Below are positions 18,324 through 27,889 of a stretch of 64,000 bases of DNA, in pieces. The translations under genes were made by a program, and so were the position numbers. Position 1 is the stretch's first letter, and each line of letters begins with the position of its first letter. The notes below the pieces were generated by a model. The model did not search any database, was not told the origin of the DNA, and was given only the letters and a program-made list of their open reading frames with translations. Location: the NCBI GenBank assembly GCA_032595685.2, contig CP159373.1:3251907-3315906 (forward strand), in the 5' to 3' direction. The DNA is from Candidatus Electrothrix aestuarii (GTDB taxonomy: Bacteria; Desulfobacterota; Desulfobulbia; Desulfobulbales; Desulfobulbaceae).

Positions 18324-18749
18324 CTACTCCTTCTTCCGGCCCGGCTTGAATGCCTTCATGAAATCCAGGAGAGGTTTTCCCTCTTCGGCGATCTCCGGGT
18401 AGGCTTCGGAAAAGTCCCGGATACGGCGGGTGATGTCGTACAGACCCCCCATGCAGCCGTCCGTGCCCTGCAAACGCTGATAGTAGATCGACTGATAGAG
18501 CCGTTCCAGCAGATGCTCCACCGGCTCAAGATGATTGACGTTCGTTTTGGACTGTTCAAGGGAGGAGCGAATCCCGTCAAGGTTGAGCAGGGTTCCATGC
18601 TTTTCCGCAAAACGGATCGCATCGTCAACCACGTTCTGGTAGCCGGGCAGTGCCCTGTGCAGGGCCTTGACCTGGGACGGGTCGGGCGGGGAAGGGAATT
18701 CAACATTCAGGATCTCGGCAATCTGTTCGGTCACGGTCTTTTCCGGCAT
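18324..18749 (-). CDS. Unrecognised 141-residue protein
   Basis: The product is soluble and helical with no signal sequence. Segments include VTEQIAEILNVEFPSPPDPS, HLEPVEHLLERLYQSIYYQR and the C-terminal GLYDITRRIRDFSEAYPEIA. That last region is duplicated at 17538. No family is recognised. It lies upstream of brnTA on the same strand, but brnTA has its own promoter between them. Confidence 0.6.
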   Translation of the reverse strand: MPEKTVTEQIAEILNVEFPSPPDPSQVKALHRALPGYQNVVDDAIRFAEKHGTLLNLDGIRSSLEQSKTNVNHLEPVEHLLERLYQSIYYQRLQGTDGCMGGLYDITRRIRDFSEAYPEIAEEGKPLLDFMKAFKPGRKKE

Positions 18750-19049
18750 AGCGTCCTCCGTAGGTGAATTTATAGGAAATACAATGAAAATGGTTCAGTG
18801 AGCTACATTGGGTTATTTGTGGTTATGTATAATTCTGCAATGGGGTTATGGGTTCCCGATGCAGGGCTGCTTGGTTTATGCGGGTTTATGGGTATTTGAA
18901 AAAATTGGGTCACACGCTGAACATGCATCCAGCAGAATAACGAAGAGTGAATAAAATTTAATATAACAACACATTACGAGGCATCCGACCAGCTGAATAT
19001 AAATCAATAAGCATCAACGGTCATGTAAGCTTATTTAGGAACAACTTTT
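18750..19049. other. Intergenic region, no gene seen
   Basis: About 300 bases with imperfect repeats of GGGTTAT / GGTTTATGGG around 18800-18900. No supported coding frame. Confidence 0.35.
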
Positions 19050-19214
19050 CTAGTCATTATTAAGATTTTCCAGCATCTTTTCTTTTACATTACGCTCAAT
19101 TGCCCAGATTTTACTAGAAAAAATATTTATAAACTTTGAGTCAGCAAGTCCAGCAGTTGATGTCTCATTATTCAACATCGCTCTAAAAATTTCTGTAGAT
19201 ATAAATTTTTTATT
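19050..19214 (-). pseudogene. 3' part of an IS-interrupted HEPN-like gene
   Basis: The last 55 codons (NKKFISTEIFRAMLNNETS onward) belong to the gene whose first 200 codons are at 23736-24335. The reading frame is continuous when 19215-23735 is removed. It carries no catalytic motif; those are in the 5' part. Confidence 0.8.
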
Positions 19215-19959
19215 GTATAGGAAATTATAAAATTTTCCTTTCAACATGTTGTAATTGCGAATAGAGTATTAGCTTAATGAAAAATAAGCTGATAAAATTA
19301 ATCTTTCGTGATTTTTGGTATGTAGTCTGCGTTGAATTGGCAAGCAGGTACTCAAGCCTTCACTGGGAGTCAATCGTTGAAAATGTAGAAAAAATGATCA
19401 ACTGTGGAGAGTCTACCAATGGCTATGTCGAGTATATTTGTCCGAATTGTTTTGAAAAAAGAGAGTAGGGTTCACCTGTAAGTGTCGATTCTGTACGTCT
19501 TGCGGTAAGCGATACGTCGATGAATGGGTTGAAAAGACAGTGAAAAGTATATTCGACGTAGTTCATCGACATTTAGTGTTTACCATTCCACAAGAACTCC
19601 GAAAGATAATTTTTAGTGATCGTATGCTGATCAAGATTATGATGGATTGTGCTTCAAAAGCGGCTGTGGAAGTACTTCAAAGTAAAGGAGTTGATGCTGT
19701 TCCGGGAATTCTATTAGTTGTCCATACGTTTGGAAGAGATCTTAAGTTTAATCCGCATGTCCATATGTTAATGACAGAAGGAGGATTAACATCTTCCAAT
19801 CAGTGGGTTGATATTCCATTTTTGCCATATGGTCTGCTTAGAAAAAAATGGCAATATTATTTGCTGACTGAAATAAAGGCTAGCTTGCCGCAAACAAAAG
19901 AAAATGTAAGATTCATAGATTACCTGTTTAAAAGCCAACGTAATGGTTTTTATGTAAAT
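19215..19959 (+). mobile_element. IS91-like element, copy A (3'-truncated)
   Basis: The copy starts at GTATAGG, the shared left end (terIS), and matches the full copies up to 19959, where IS1380-type sequence begins. The right half with oriIS is missing. It is the only copy with seven A at the second A-run (19842-19848). Confidence 0.9.
19277..19959 (+). pseudogene. tnpA: IS91-like transposase, truncated (copy A)
   Basis: The first frame (63 codons) stops at TAG after an A6 run. The second, from 19540, runs through the HUH motif (NPHVHML) and reads on across the A7 run as LLRKKWQYYLLTEIKASL, where the other copies are broken. It is cut after FYVN by the IS1380-type sequence. Confidence 0.85.
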
Positions 19960-21069
19960 CCTAAATTGAGCGATTCATGGTCTGGGTAAAGCAATTCCGG
20001 TAAGAAAAGCTCAATTTTTTAAAAATTGGTTCTCAGGGGAAAACAAAAACACCTCTGAATATAGCTTTTCTTCAGATCCGTTACGTTTTGGGGCCAATTT
20101 CCGCAGTTTTCATGAAAATTGGGCGCACTTATCCTGTCTGAATTCAAATTGAGAATTGCCGGAGATGCTCACCTAGTGTTGTAACACAGGGGGCTCAATA
20201 CACCTTTTTAACATTTCGGCTAATTGAAGCCCTTCAAAAGCACACCGGGCCACTTTTAATACAACCTGACCGCTGTGCCTGACAATTTTACCCGCTACAT
20301 CTATCAGTTGACGGCGTACTGTTGATGCATAGGCTGTTATTGAAACTACGGGAGAAGCTGCATCCTCTTTGAATGATTCAAAAAGAAAAAAGCCGACCAG
20401 TAACATGTAATACCACGCAGCGTTTGGAGTGAATCGAGTGAACGGCAGTTGTTCATGGCCAAAATCCTTGAAACCTCGGTTAACCAACTCGTCGCTACCG
20501 CGTACATGATACCCTGCAACAATAGCGTTGGCACTTACATATTCTGACATAACACCCGCCTTTTCAAGAAGTTCGTCAATAGTTCCGCCACGCCCAAGAT
20601 TTGTAATGATCACGGTGTCCGGACCAGTTCCTGGAAGCCGAAGCTGAGACCCGTGGTTGCACAGGCGACAGTATATAGCTCGTCGAAATTGCTTCCAATT
20701 ACCCCTTTTAGTGCCGAATTCCGCATACTCCCAAATATCTTTCTTACCGGGTGCGGCAAAACGCCTCCAACGGGTTGTCTCACTTGCAAATTCTTTTATA
20801 TCTTTATACATCTTCCCACCACAGATATAACCAACACCAAGTTGCTCACAAAATTCAAAAATCTTCTGGTCGAAAAAACCACTGTCCATTCGAATAACAA
20901 TCGGGACATCATGTCGATATTCCTTTCTGATGCGATTCACAATATGCAATATCATTTTTTGGACAGTGTCACCGTGATTCGAGTGCTTATCACCACCGCG
21001 AAAAACCGCATCTACAAAAAATCTTCCCCAGTTCATCTGTAACGGCTGGAATCCTTTCTTTTTTTTATT
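19960..21069 (-). mobile_element. IS1380-family remnant
   Basis: The left end begins CCTAAATTGAGCGATTCATG directly against truncated copy A. The right end is lost where IS91-like copy B begins at 21070. About 1.1 kb of an element that is normally 1.6-1.7 kb remains. Confidence 0.75.
20173..21060 (-). pseudogene. IS1380-family transposase, N-terminally truncated
   Basis: The DDE transposase fragment shows GFQPLQMNWGRFFVDAVFRG, VIRMDSGFFDQKIFEF and LTRFTPNAAW-like segments of the IS1380 family. The first third (about 140 residues by family length) is missing because copy B has replaced it. The apparent start MLKGKFYNFLYNKK is read from the IS91-like end and is not native. Confidence 0.85.
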
Positions 21070-22399
21070 GTATAGGAAATTATAAAATTTTCCTTTCAAC
21101 ATGTTGTAATTGCGAATAGAGTATTAGCTTAATGAAAAATAAGCTGATAAAATTAATCTTTCGTGATTTTTGGTATGTAGTCTGCGTTGAATTGGCAAGC
21201 AGGTACTCAAGCCTTCACTGGGAGTCAATCGTTGAAAATGTAGAAAAAATGATCAACTGTGGAGAGTCTACCAATGGCTATGTCGAGTATATTTGTCCGA
21301 ATTGTTTTGAAAAAAGAGAGTAGGGTTCACCTGTAAGTGTCGATTCTGTACGTCTTGCGGTAAGCGATACGTCGATGAATGGGTTGAAAAGACAGTGAAA
21401 AGTATATTCGACGTAGTTCATCGACATTTAGTGTTTACCATTCCACAAGAACTCCGAAAGATAATTTTTAGTGATCGTATGCTGATCAAGATTATGATGG
21501 ATTGTGCTTCAAAAGCGGCTGTGGAAGTACTTCAAAGTAAAGGAGTTGATGCTGTTCCGGGAATTCTATTAGTTGTCCATACGTTTGGAAGAGATCTTAA
21601 GTTTAATCCGCATGTCCATATGTTAATGACAGAAGGAGGATTAACATCTTCCAATCAGTGGGTTGATATTCCATTTTTGCCATATGGTCTGCTTAGAAAA
21701 AATGGCAATATTATTTGCTGACTGAAATAAAGGCTAGCTTGCCGCAAACAAAAGAAAATGTAAGATTCATAGATTACCTGTTTAAAAGCCAACGTAATGG
21801 TTTTTATGTAAATGGTAAAAGCAAGATGACATCAGCAAGACATGCAGCTCGATATATTGGTCGCTATATGGCTCGTCCAGCATTGGCAGAGCACAAGATA
21901 ACGAATTACGATGGTGAGGAAGTAACATTTTGGTATATTGATCATAAAACAGAAGTTAAAGTTACCGAAGCGATTCCAGCCAAAGAGTTCATACAACGAT
22001 TAATTGACCATATCCCGCTAAAGGGATTCAAGATGGTCCGCCATTATGGGTTATATTCTCGACGTACAAAAACAATCGCGATAGAGATTTTGATGGACTG
22101 TAAACGTTTTATCCAGAAGACTTTTGAATTCATGAAAAGTGATTCAAGGTCATTGAGCTGGAGAGAGCGTCTAGTACAGAGTTTCGGGAAAGATCCGTTA
22201 ACATGTCCAAACTGTAAAGAAAAAATGTTTTTATGGCGGATTTGGCATCCTGACTATGGAGATATCTTTGATCTGAGCAGAGACGGACCTTTTGTGGAAA
22301 GCAAGAGTAAACAAGAATGCAACAAGAGAAACTCTTCGGGTCGGCAGGTTAAGTGGATACCGCAATTGCTTCCGTTTTAATCCGCCCGTAGGGCGTTTT
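21070..22399 (+). mobile_element. IS91-like element, copy B (complete, 1330 bp)
   Basis: Left end: GTATAGG, followed by a GGAAA / TTTCC hairpin region. Right end: the oriIS-type hairpin CGCCC-GTA-GGGCG, then TTTT, and a flanking GTTC (22400-22403). It is joined head-to-tail to copy C by a six-base GTTCTT. Tandem copies and a GTTC flank fit rolling-circle transposition as known for the IS91 family. Confidence 0.92.
21132..22380 (+). pseudogene. tnpA: IS91-like transposase in three frames (copy B)
   Basis: This is a replication-initiator type (HUH, Y2) transposase of 416 residues if its three frames are joined. Frame 1 (21132-21323) and frame 2 (from the GFTCKCRFCTSCGKRY segment to 21721) meet at an A6 run (21310-21315). 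Frame 2 and frame 3 (to 22380) meet at a second A6 run (21697-21702). One extra A at each would restore a single protein. The zinc-ribbon cysteines (CPNC, CKCRFCTSC), the HUH motif NPHVHML and the tyrosine motif HYGLYS are all intact. Confidence 0.88.
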
Positions 22400-22405
22400 G
22401 TTCTT

Positions 22406-23735
22406 GTATAGGAAATTATAAAATTTTCCTTTCAACATGTTGTAATTGCGAATAGAGTATTAGCTTAATGAAAAATAAGCTGATAAAATTAATCTTTCGT
22501 GATTTTTGGTATGTAGTCTGCGTTGAATTGGCAAGCAGGTACTCAAGCCTTCACTGGGAGTCAATCGTTGAAAATGTAGAAAAAATGATCAACTGTGGAG
22601 AGTCTACCAATGGCTATGTCGAGTATATTTGTCCGAATTGTTTTGAAAAAAGAGAGTAGGGTTCACCTGTAAGTGTCGATTCTGTACGTCTTGCGGTAAG
22701 CGATACGTCGATGAATGGGTTGAAAAGACAGTGAAAAGTATATTCGACGTAGTTCATCGACATTTAGTGTTTACCATTCCACAAGAACTCCGAAAGATAA
22801 TTTTTAGTGATCGTATGCTGATCAAGATTATGATGGATTGTGCTTCAAAAGCGGCTGTGGAAGTACTTCAAAGTAAAGGAGTTGATGCTGTTCCGGGAAT
22901 TCTATTAGTTGTCCATACGTTTGGAAGAGATCTTAAGTTTAATCCGCATGTCCATATGTTAATGACAGAAGGAGGATTAACATCTTCCAATCAGTGGGTT
23001 GATATTCCATTTTTGCCATATGGTCTGCTTAGAAAAAATGGCAATATTATTTGCTGACTGAAATAAAGGCTAGCTTGCCGCAAACAAAAGAAAATGTAAG
23101 ATTCATAGATTACCTGTTTAAAAGCCAACGTAATGGTTTTTATGTAAATGGTAAAAGCAAGATGACATCAGCAAGACATGCAGCTCGATATATTGGTCGC
23201 TATATGGCTCGTCCAGCATTGGCAGAGCACAAGATAACGAATTACGATGGTGAGGAAGTAACATTTTGGTATATTGATCATAAAACAGAAGTTAAAGTTA
23301 CCGAAGCGATTCCAGCCAAAGAGTTCATACAACGATTAATTGACCATATCCCGCTAAAGGGATTCAAGATGGTCCGCCATTATGGGTTATATTCTCGACG
23401 TACAAAAACAATCGCGATAGAGATTTTGATGGACTGTAAACGTTTTATCCAGAAGACTTTTGAATTCATGAAAAGTGATTCAAGGTCATTGAGCTGGAGA
23501 GAGCGTCTAGTACAGAGTTTCGGGAAAGATCCGTTAACATGTCCAAACTGTAAAGAAAAAATGTTTTTATGGCGGATTTGGCATCCTGACTATGGAGATA
23601 TCTTTGATCTGAGCAGAGACGGACCTTTTGTGGAAAGCAAGAGTAAACAAGAATGCAACAAGAGAAACTCTTCGGGTCGGCAGGTTAAGTGGATACCGCA
23701 ATTGCTTCCGTTTTAATCCGCCCGTAGGGCGTTTT
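22406..23735 (+). mobile_element. IS91-like element, copy C (complete, 1330 bp)
   Basis: Identical in layout to copy B. Its right end abuts GTTC (23736-23739), and the interrupted HEPN-like gene resumes there in frame. Confidence 0.92.
22468..23716 (+). pseudogene. tnpA: IS91-like transposase in three frames (copy C)
   Basis: Same sequence and the same two A6 breakpoints as copy B; no private difference noticed. Confidence 0.87.
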
Positions 23736-24335
23736 GTTCTTTTCCAAATATTTCAAATAAGCTTTCATTTGCTTATTGTCATTATCAATATTTCCATGAG
23801 CAACTAAGTGTCTCAGGAATCTGCATTCATTTAAAGGGTCAGGCGACTCATTTGGATTTTGATATTTATCAAAAGCATATTCAGATAGCTCCAGTATCTG
23901 ATAATAGATTAATATCTTTGTTTTTACATCGTTCTCCTTAGAAGCTAAATGCCATAAAGAAAACTGCAATGATATTTTATCATTCCAGTTTTGTTTTCCT
24001 ATATCTTCAGGTAAATTATTAACAGACGATATTGTCATGGTATGAAGCTGCTCAACTCGAATTGTGCCTCTAACTGTAATGTGCTGATACTCAACCTCCA
24101 TATTTGTAAAGAAATAAAACCTTTTCAATTCTCTATCTAACAAAGGCTTAGAGTTAGCTAAATCATCATCTCGAATAGTTTCAATTGTAATATGCAGTTT
24201 ATCGCCTTCTTCATGTAATCTGAAATTATCAGGCAGCATGCTTTTAAATTTATTAATATTAAATCCAGCAGTTATCAACTGGCTGTATGTCTTGTCATCA
24301 TTATCAAATTTAAGTCTAAATTTTGTACTAGGCAT
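23736..24335 (-). pseudogene. 5' part of an IS-interrupted HEPN-like gene
   Basis: The first 200 codons end ...KYLEKN at the GAAC target; the rest is at 19050-19214. Rejoined, the protein has 254 residues. A predicted beta-rich N-terminal half (about 1-110) is followed by helices with LRHLVAHG, in which R175 and H180 form the R-x4-H pattern of HEPN ribonucleases. Fold and activity are inference from this motif and its helical context. The annotated-looking tail beyond 23736 is IS sequence, not native protein. Confidence 0.75.
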
Positions 24336-24721
24336 ACTTTATAATCCTGTAATGATATTTTAAATTAATATGCTATCCACTTTTATAGCAAAAGTTAAAT
24401 AAGCAGAATCTAGCTCAGGTCAATAAAAAGTACTCATGCCGGTATCACAGGCCATTTTTAAACCCATAACCATGCGGGTTACAGGGAGGGGTTGCAAGTT
24501 TCCCAAAAAATCATCCCCGGAAAGTAATCCCTCATCCCCTCCATTCCCCCTCTTCACCTTTCCTCAACCCGACTTAAATTAAGCCATGAAATCCAATCTA
24601 TTGCGCTGCAACAGGGCTGTCAAGAGAAAAAACAAAAGGCCGCAGCAAGGAACAGCGTCCCGGCAGGGACAGCATGAAAATAGCCCGGTGTTTCAACGCC
24701 GGGCAGGAGACGGATGACAAT

Positions 24722-24868
24722 ATCCAATCTGTGGATCAGGAAGTCCGCAAGGTGGATTTGCTTATCCAATGGTTCAATAAGATAATCCAGCGAGTGGTTA
24801 AGAAAGTCCAGATCATGGATAAGAAAGTCCAACGAGTGGATTAAAAGATCCAGCTAGTGGACTTTCTC
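24722..24868. repeat. Degenerate tandem array, seven units of exactly 21 bp (array 2)
   Basis: Units start at 24722, 24743, 24764, 24785, 24806, 24827 and 24848. Each follows RTCCA-N5-TGGAT plus about six bases, so each is itself an imperfect inverted repeat (ATCCA / TGGAT). On the minus strand the array translates as heptads such as LDFLIHD, LDFLNHS and LDYLIEP, but no gene start or family supports expression. It lies just downstream of the TumAE-like pair. Confidence 0.88.
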
Positions 24869-24920
24869 ATCAAAATATCCGACCAGGAAGAGCAGGGTTT
24901 TCCCCTGTTATCAGGAGAGG

Positions 24921-25295
24921 TTATTCGGAAAAATCCTCAATCTCTTCCAATACCTCAGCTAACGAAGGTGCTGTGGACTCAATGATATCTCCAGTTGCAG
25001 TGTGCTTGTGATGAGGAAACGTCCTGACCTCCTGATGATGCGGAGCCATATCATAGCGAAAGACCAGCTTGTCATCGCTATCCTGGTAATGATAGGAATA
25101 CTTGTAACGCTTTGTTTCTGCCTTGAGGTTGACGAATTCCATAAAGCGCAAAGAAGAACCATTAAGAAATATGAGCTTTCCCTCAATAAATCCAATATAG
25201 AGCGAGCGTTTATCATTCACCAGCTGTGAATTAATAATACTACATGATTCCTCAATCGTCTGTCCGATGTGCCGGAAGTATTCTTCAATCAGCAC
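24921..25295 (-). CDS. TumE-like toxin (DUF6516)
   Basis: The 124 residues match the DUF6516/TumE pattern: IEEYFRHIGQTIEESCSI, YIGFIEGKLIFLNGSSLRFM and YSYHYQDSDDKLVFRYD, with PHHQEV and FPHHKH near the end. The family is described as the toxin of two-gene toxin-antitoxin systems. Its start overlaps the end of the partner gene by seven bases. The cellular target is unknown to me. Confidence 0.75.
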   Translation of the reverse strand: MLIEEYFRHIGQTIEESCSIINSQLVNDKRSLYIGFIEGKLIFLNGSSLRFMEFVNLKAETKRYKYSYHYQDSDDKLVFRYDMAPHHQEVRTFPHHKHTATGDIIESTAPSLAEVLEEIEDFSE

Positions 25296-25576
25296 ACCTG
25301 AATCTCCTTGATTTCCGCATAGTCCTCCTGGAGCTGCTGCAAGGTCTCATATTCCCCGGCCCATTTCATATACTCCATATCATCCCCCATTTCCCCGGCC
25401 TGGAAATCCTGGTAAAATTTTCTACTGTCCACGCCGAAGCGTTGTTCAAACTCCTGAAGACGACGGATCGTTTTCCGGATGCCTACTTTGAGAATACGGG
25501 CTTCATGGTCAAGCGCAGCTTGAATGAGCGGTCGCACGTTTGCTGCACTTGCTGATTTGACTATCAGTTGTGTCAT
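25289..25576 (-). CDS. TumA-like antitoxin partner
   Basis: The 95-residue protein precedes and overlaps the TumE-like gene. It has a hydrophobic N-terminus (MTQLIVKSASAANVRPL), a helical middle (IRRLQEFEQRFGVDSRKFYQ) and the C-terminal MEYMKWAGEYETLQQLQEDY that is typical of partners of this toxin family. The antitoxin-first order is usual. Assignment rests mainly on context. Confidence 0.7.
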   Translation of the reverse strand: MTQLIVKSASAANVRPLIQAALDHEARILKVGIRKTIRRLQEFEQRFGVDSRKFYQDFQAGEMGDDMEYMKWAGEYETLQQLQEDYAEIKEIQVC

Positions 25577-25860
25577 GTTTTTTTACCCTTTAACGTCCCT
25601 TTATTGGGTGAAAGTTTTCTGCCGCGTTGTATCGGGAATACTGTTGTTGCCCAAAGGGCAGGAAGCCGATTTTTCTCCGGCTGAACAGTATGAACGAGCA
25701 GTTTCATAGTATACCGCATTATCCCGAGGCAACAAGACAATTCCCGAATGACGATATTTATGAAAATATGATCGGGGGCAAACTATAGCAGATACCCGCT
25801 GCCTTGCTCCTTATTGCGCCCCCTTGTGGTTTTTCTTTGAGTTTTTAATCAATTTATCCC

Positions 25861-25889
25861 TTGACAAACAGGCCGCTCGATTTTAGATA
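25861..25889 (+). promoter_or_regulatory. Sigma-70 promoter of the leu operon
   Basis: TTGACA at 25861-25866 is followed after 17 bases by TAGATA (25884-25889). The leucine leader peptide begins 45 bases downstream. Confidence 0.6.
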
Positions 25890-25934
25890 TGAGTGAAGAA
25901 ACATGAACAACAACGAAATCAGGAAAAACGAATA

Positions 25935-26021
25935 ATGATCTTCACAGAACTCCTTAGCATCCTTCTTTGCCTCCTTGGGCTAGCCAGCGCGACTGTGGCG
26001 GAAGGGCGAGGTCTGTTCTGA
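25935..26021 (+). CDS. leuL: Leucine leader peptide of leuA
   Basis: The 28-codon frame reads MIFTELLSILLCLLGLAS and ends in GRGLF-stop. Nine of its first 17 residues are leucine or isoleucine, with CTC CTT, CTT CTT and CTC CTT pairs. AGGA lies 11 bases upstream of the ATG. Followed by a terminator hairpin and leuA, it fits classical attenuation: ribosome stalling at the leucine codons when charged tRNA-Leu is scarce prevents the terminator from forming. Confidence 0.8.
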   Translation: MIFTELLSILLCLLGLASATVAEGRGLF

Positions 26022-26047
26022 CTTTCAGAAACAAGATTGATCCAACG

Positions 26048-26083
26048 GCCACGGTTCAGACGCTGAACCGTGGCTTTTTTTTT
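26048..26083 (+). terminator. Attenuator terminator before leuA
   Basis: GCCACGGTTCAG pairs perfectly with CTGAACCGTGGC around ACG, then nine T follow. It sits between the leader peptide and the leuA start 81 bases on. The competing antiterminator pairing was not worked out. Confidence 0.88.
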
Positions 26084-26164
26084 GTTTTTTTCCGGCCCCG
26101 CCCTGTGATCGTGCAGGCGGAGTGATTTATCGGGTATTGTAAACAAGTATAAGAGGATAAGACC

Positions 26165-27862
26165 ATGCAGGCTGAGAAATTGAAGAAGTATCGTCCCTAC
26201 CCGATCGTGCCCTTGCACGACCGCACCTGGCCCGACAAGACCATCACCGAGGCACCTCTCTGGTGCTCTGTTGACCTCCGTGATGGTAATCAGGCCCTGC
26301 GTCAGCCCATGAACCTGGAGCAGAAGCTGGAGATGTTCCAGCTGCTTGTGGATATCGGATTCAAGGAAATCGAGGTGGGCTTTCCGGCGGCCTCCAAGGT
26401 GGAGTTTGATTTTCTTCGCCTGTTGATCGAAGATAACCTGATCCCGGAAGACGTGACGGTGCAGGTCCTGACCCAGGCCCGCGAGCACCTGATCCGCAAG
26501 AGCTTTGCTGCCTTGCAAGGAGCTCGCAAGGCCATTGTCCATCTCTATAACTCCACCTCCACCTTGCAGCGCCAGGTGGTCTTTAAGATGGACAGAAAAG
26601 AGATTATCCAGCTGGGGGTACAGGGGGCAGAGGTTATCCGGGAAGAGGCTGGGCGCTTTGTCGGTGATATTCGCTATGAATATTCACCAGAGAGTTTTAC
26701 TGGCACGGAACTTGATTTTGCCCTGGAGATCTGCGAAGAGGTGATGAAGGTCTGGCAGCCCACCCCGGAGAAACCGGTGGTTATCAATCTGCCCGCGACC
26801 GTCGAAATGGCCACAGCCAATATCTATGCTGATCAGATTGAGTGGTTTGGCCGCAATATGAAAAATCGCGACTGCGCCCTGATCAGTCTCCATGCTCATA
26901 ATGACCGGGGCAGTGCGGTCGCCGCAACGGAGCTGGCCCTGATGGCAGGGGCCGATCGCATCGAAGGTACCCTGTTTGGTAATGGCGAGCGCACCGGCAA
27001 TGTGGATATCGTTACCTTAGCTCTGAATATGTTCAGTCAGGGCGTGGACCCGAAGTTGGATTTCTCCAACATCAATCGGGTGGTGAATGTGTATAAACGC
27101 TGCACTGATCTGCCGGTACATCCTCGCCATCCCTATGCAGGAGACTTGGTCTACACCGCTTTTTCCGGTTCCCATCAGGATGCCATCAGCAAGGGGATGG
27201 ATGCGGTGGCTGACGATGCCTCCGGCGTCTGGGCCGTGCCCTATCTGCCTATTGATCCCGAAGATGTGGGCCGGAGCTATGAGTCCATCATCTGTATTAA
27301 TAGCCAGTCCGGCAAGGGTGGAGCCGCCTATATCATGGATAGGCAATTCGGTTTTAAGCTGCCCAAAGCAATGCGGCCCGGTTTTGGGCGGGTGGTACAG
27401 GAAGAGACGGAAAAGGTTGGCAGTGAATTATCGAACAAGGCAGTGTATGGTGTTTTTGAGCGGGAATATCTGCGTGAGGAAGGATACTATCGACTCAAAG
27501 AGTTTAATGTGGTGAAACGCCATATTGACCAGCAGGAGGAACGTTCTACCGCCACTATTGAGGCCATCGTTGTTGTTGGGGGCGAAGAACGGCAGCTCCA
27601 GGGCAACGGTAATGGTCCCTTGGATGCCATGTGTTCTGCTCTGAACGGGCAGACCGACCTGGATTTTATCCTGACCTCTTATGATGAGCATTCCCTGACC
27701 GAAGGGGCCTCTTCTAAGGCGGTGACCTATATCGAGCTGATGGACCGGCGGGAAAACGGCAGCCGGGAAAGCTGGTGGGGAGCAGGTATGGATACGGATA
27801 TTATCGTGTCCTCGGTCAAGGCCTTGCTCCGCGCGGTGAACCGAATGCATGTAGGGAGATGA
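26165..27862 (+). CDS. leuA: 2-isopropylmalate synthase
   Basis: The enzyme condenses acetyl-CoA with 2-oxoisovalerate, the first step of leucine synthesis. The 565 residues match the longer LeuA type (LeuA2). The TIM-barrel catalytic domain has the metal-site segment WCSVDLRDGNQAL and SLHAHNDRGSAVA, and GTLFGNGERTGNVD. The C-terminal allosteric LeuA dimer domain lies beyond about residue 440 (TIEAIVVVGGEERQLQGNG). Leucine feedback is expected in this family. GAGGA precedes the start. Regulation is likely by the upstream leader and attenuator. Confidence 0.97.
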   Translation: MQAEKLKKYRPYPIVPLHDRTWPDKTITEAPLWCSVDLRDGNQALRQPMNLEQKLEMFQLLVDIGFKEIEVGFPAASKVEFDFLRLLIEDNLIPEDVTVQVLTQAREHLIRKSFAALQGARKAIVHLYNSTSTLQRQVVFKMDRKEIIQLGVQGAEVIREEAGRFVGDIRYEYSPESFTGTELDFALEICEEVMKVWQPTPEKPVVINLPATVEMATANIYADQIEWFGRNMKNRDCALISLHAHNDRGSAVAATELALMAGADRIEGTLFGNGERTGNVDIVTLALNMFSQGVDPKLDFSNINRVVNVYKRCTDLPVHPRHPYAGDLVYTAFSGSHQDAISKGMDAVADDASGVWAVPYLPIDPEDVGRSYESIICINSQSGKGGAAYIMDRQFGFKLPKAMRPGFGRVVQEETEKVGSELSNKAVYGVFEREYLREEGYYRLKEFNVVKRHIDQQEERSTATIEAIVVVGGEERQLQGNGNGPLDAMCSALNGQTDLDFILTSYDEHSLTEGASSKAVTYIELMDRRENGSRESWWGAGMDTDIIVSSVKALLRAVNRMHVGR

Positions 27863-27889
27863 CAAGGTGTTAACATTCAGCAGAGGAAT

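Noticed and set aside
24537-24590. Third copy of the 141-residue gene's 3' end
   Set aside because: Bases resemble those near 17524 and 18310 but with too many differences to be sure.
24620-24832. Minus-strand protein of LDFLIHD-type heptads
   Set aside because: Caused by the 21-bp array; no ribosome site or family.
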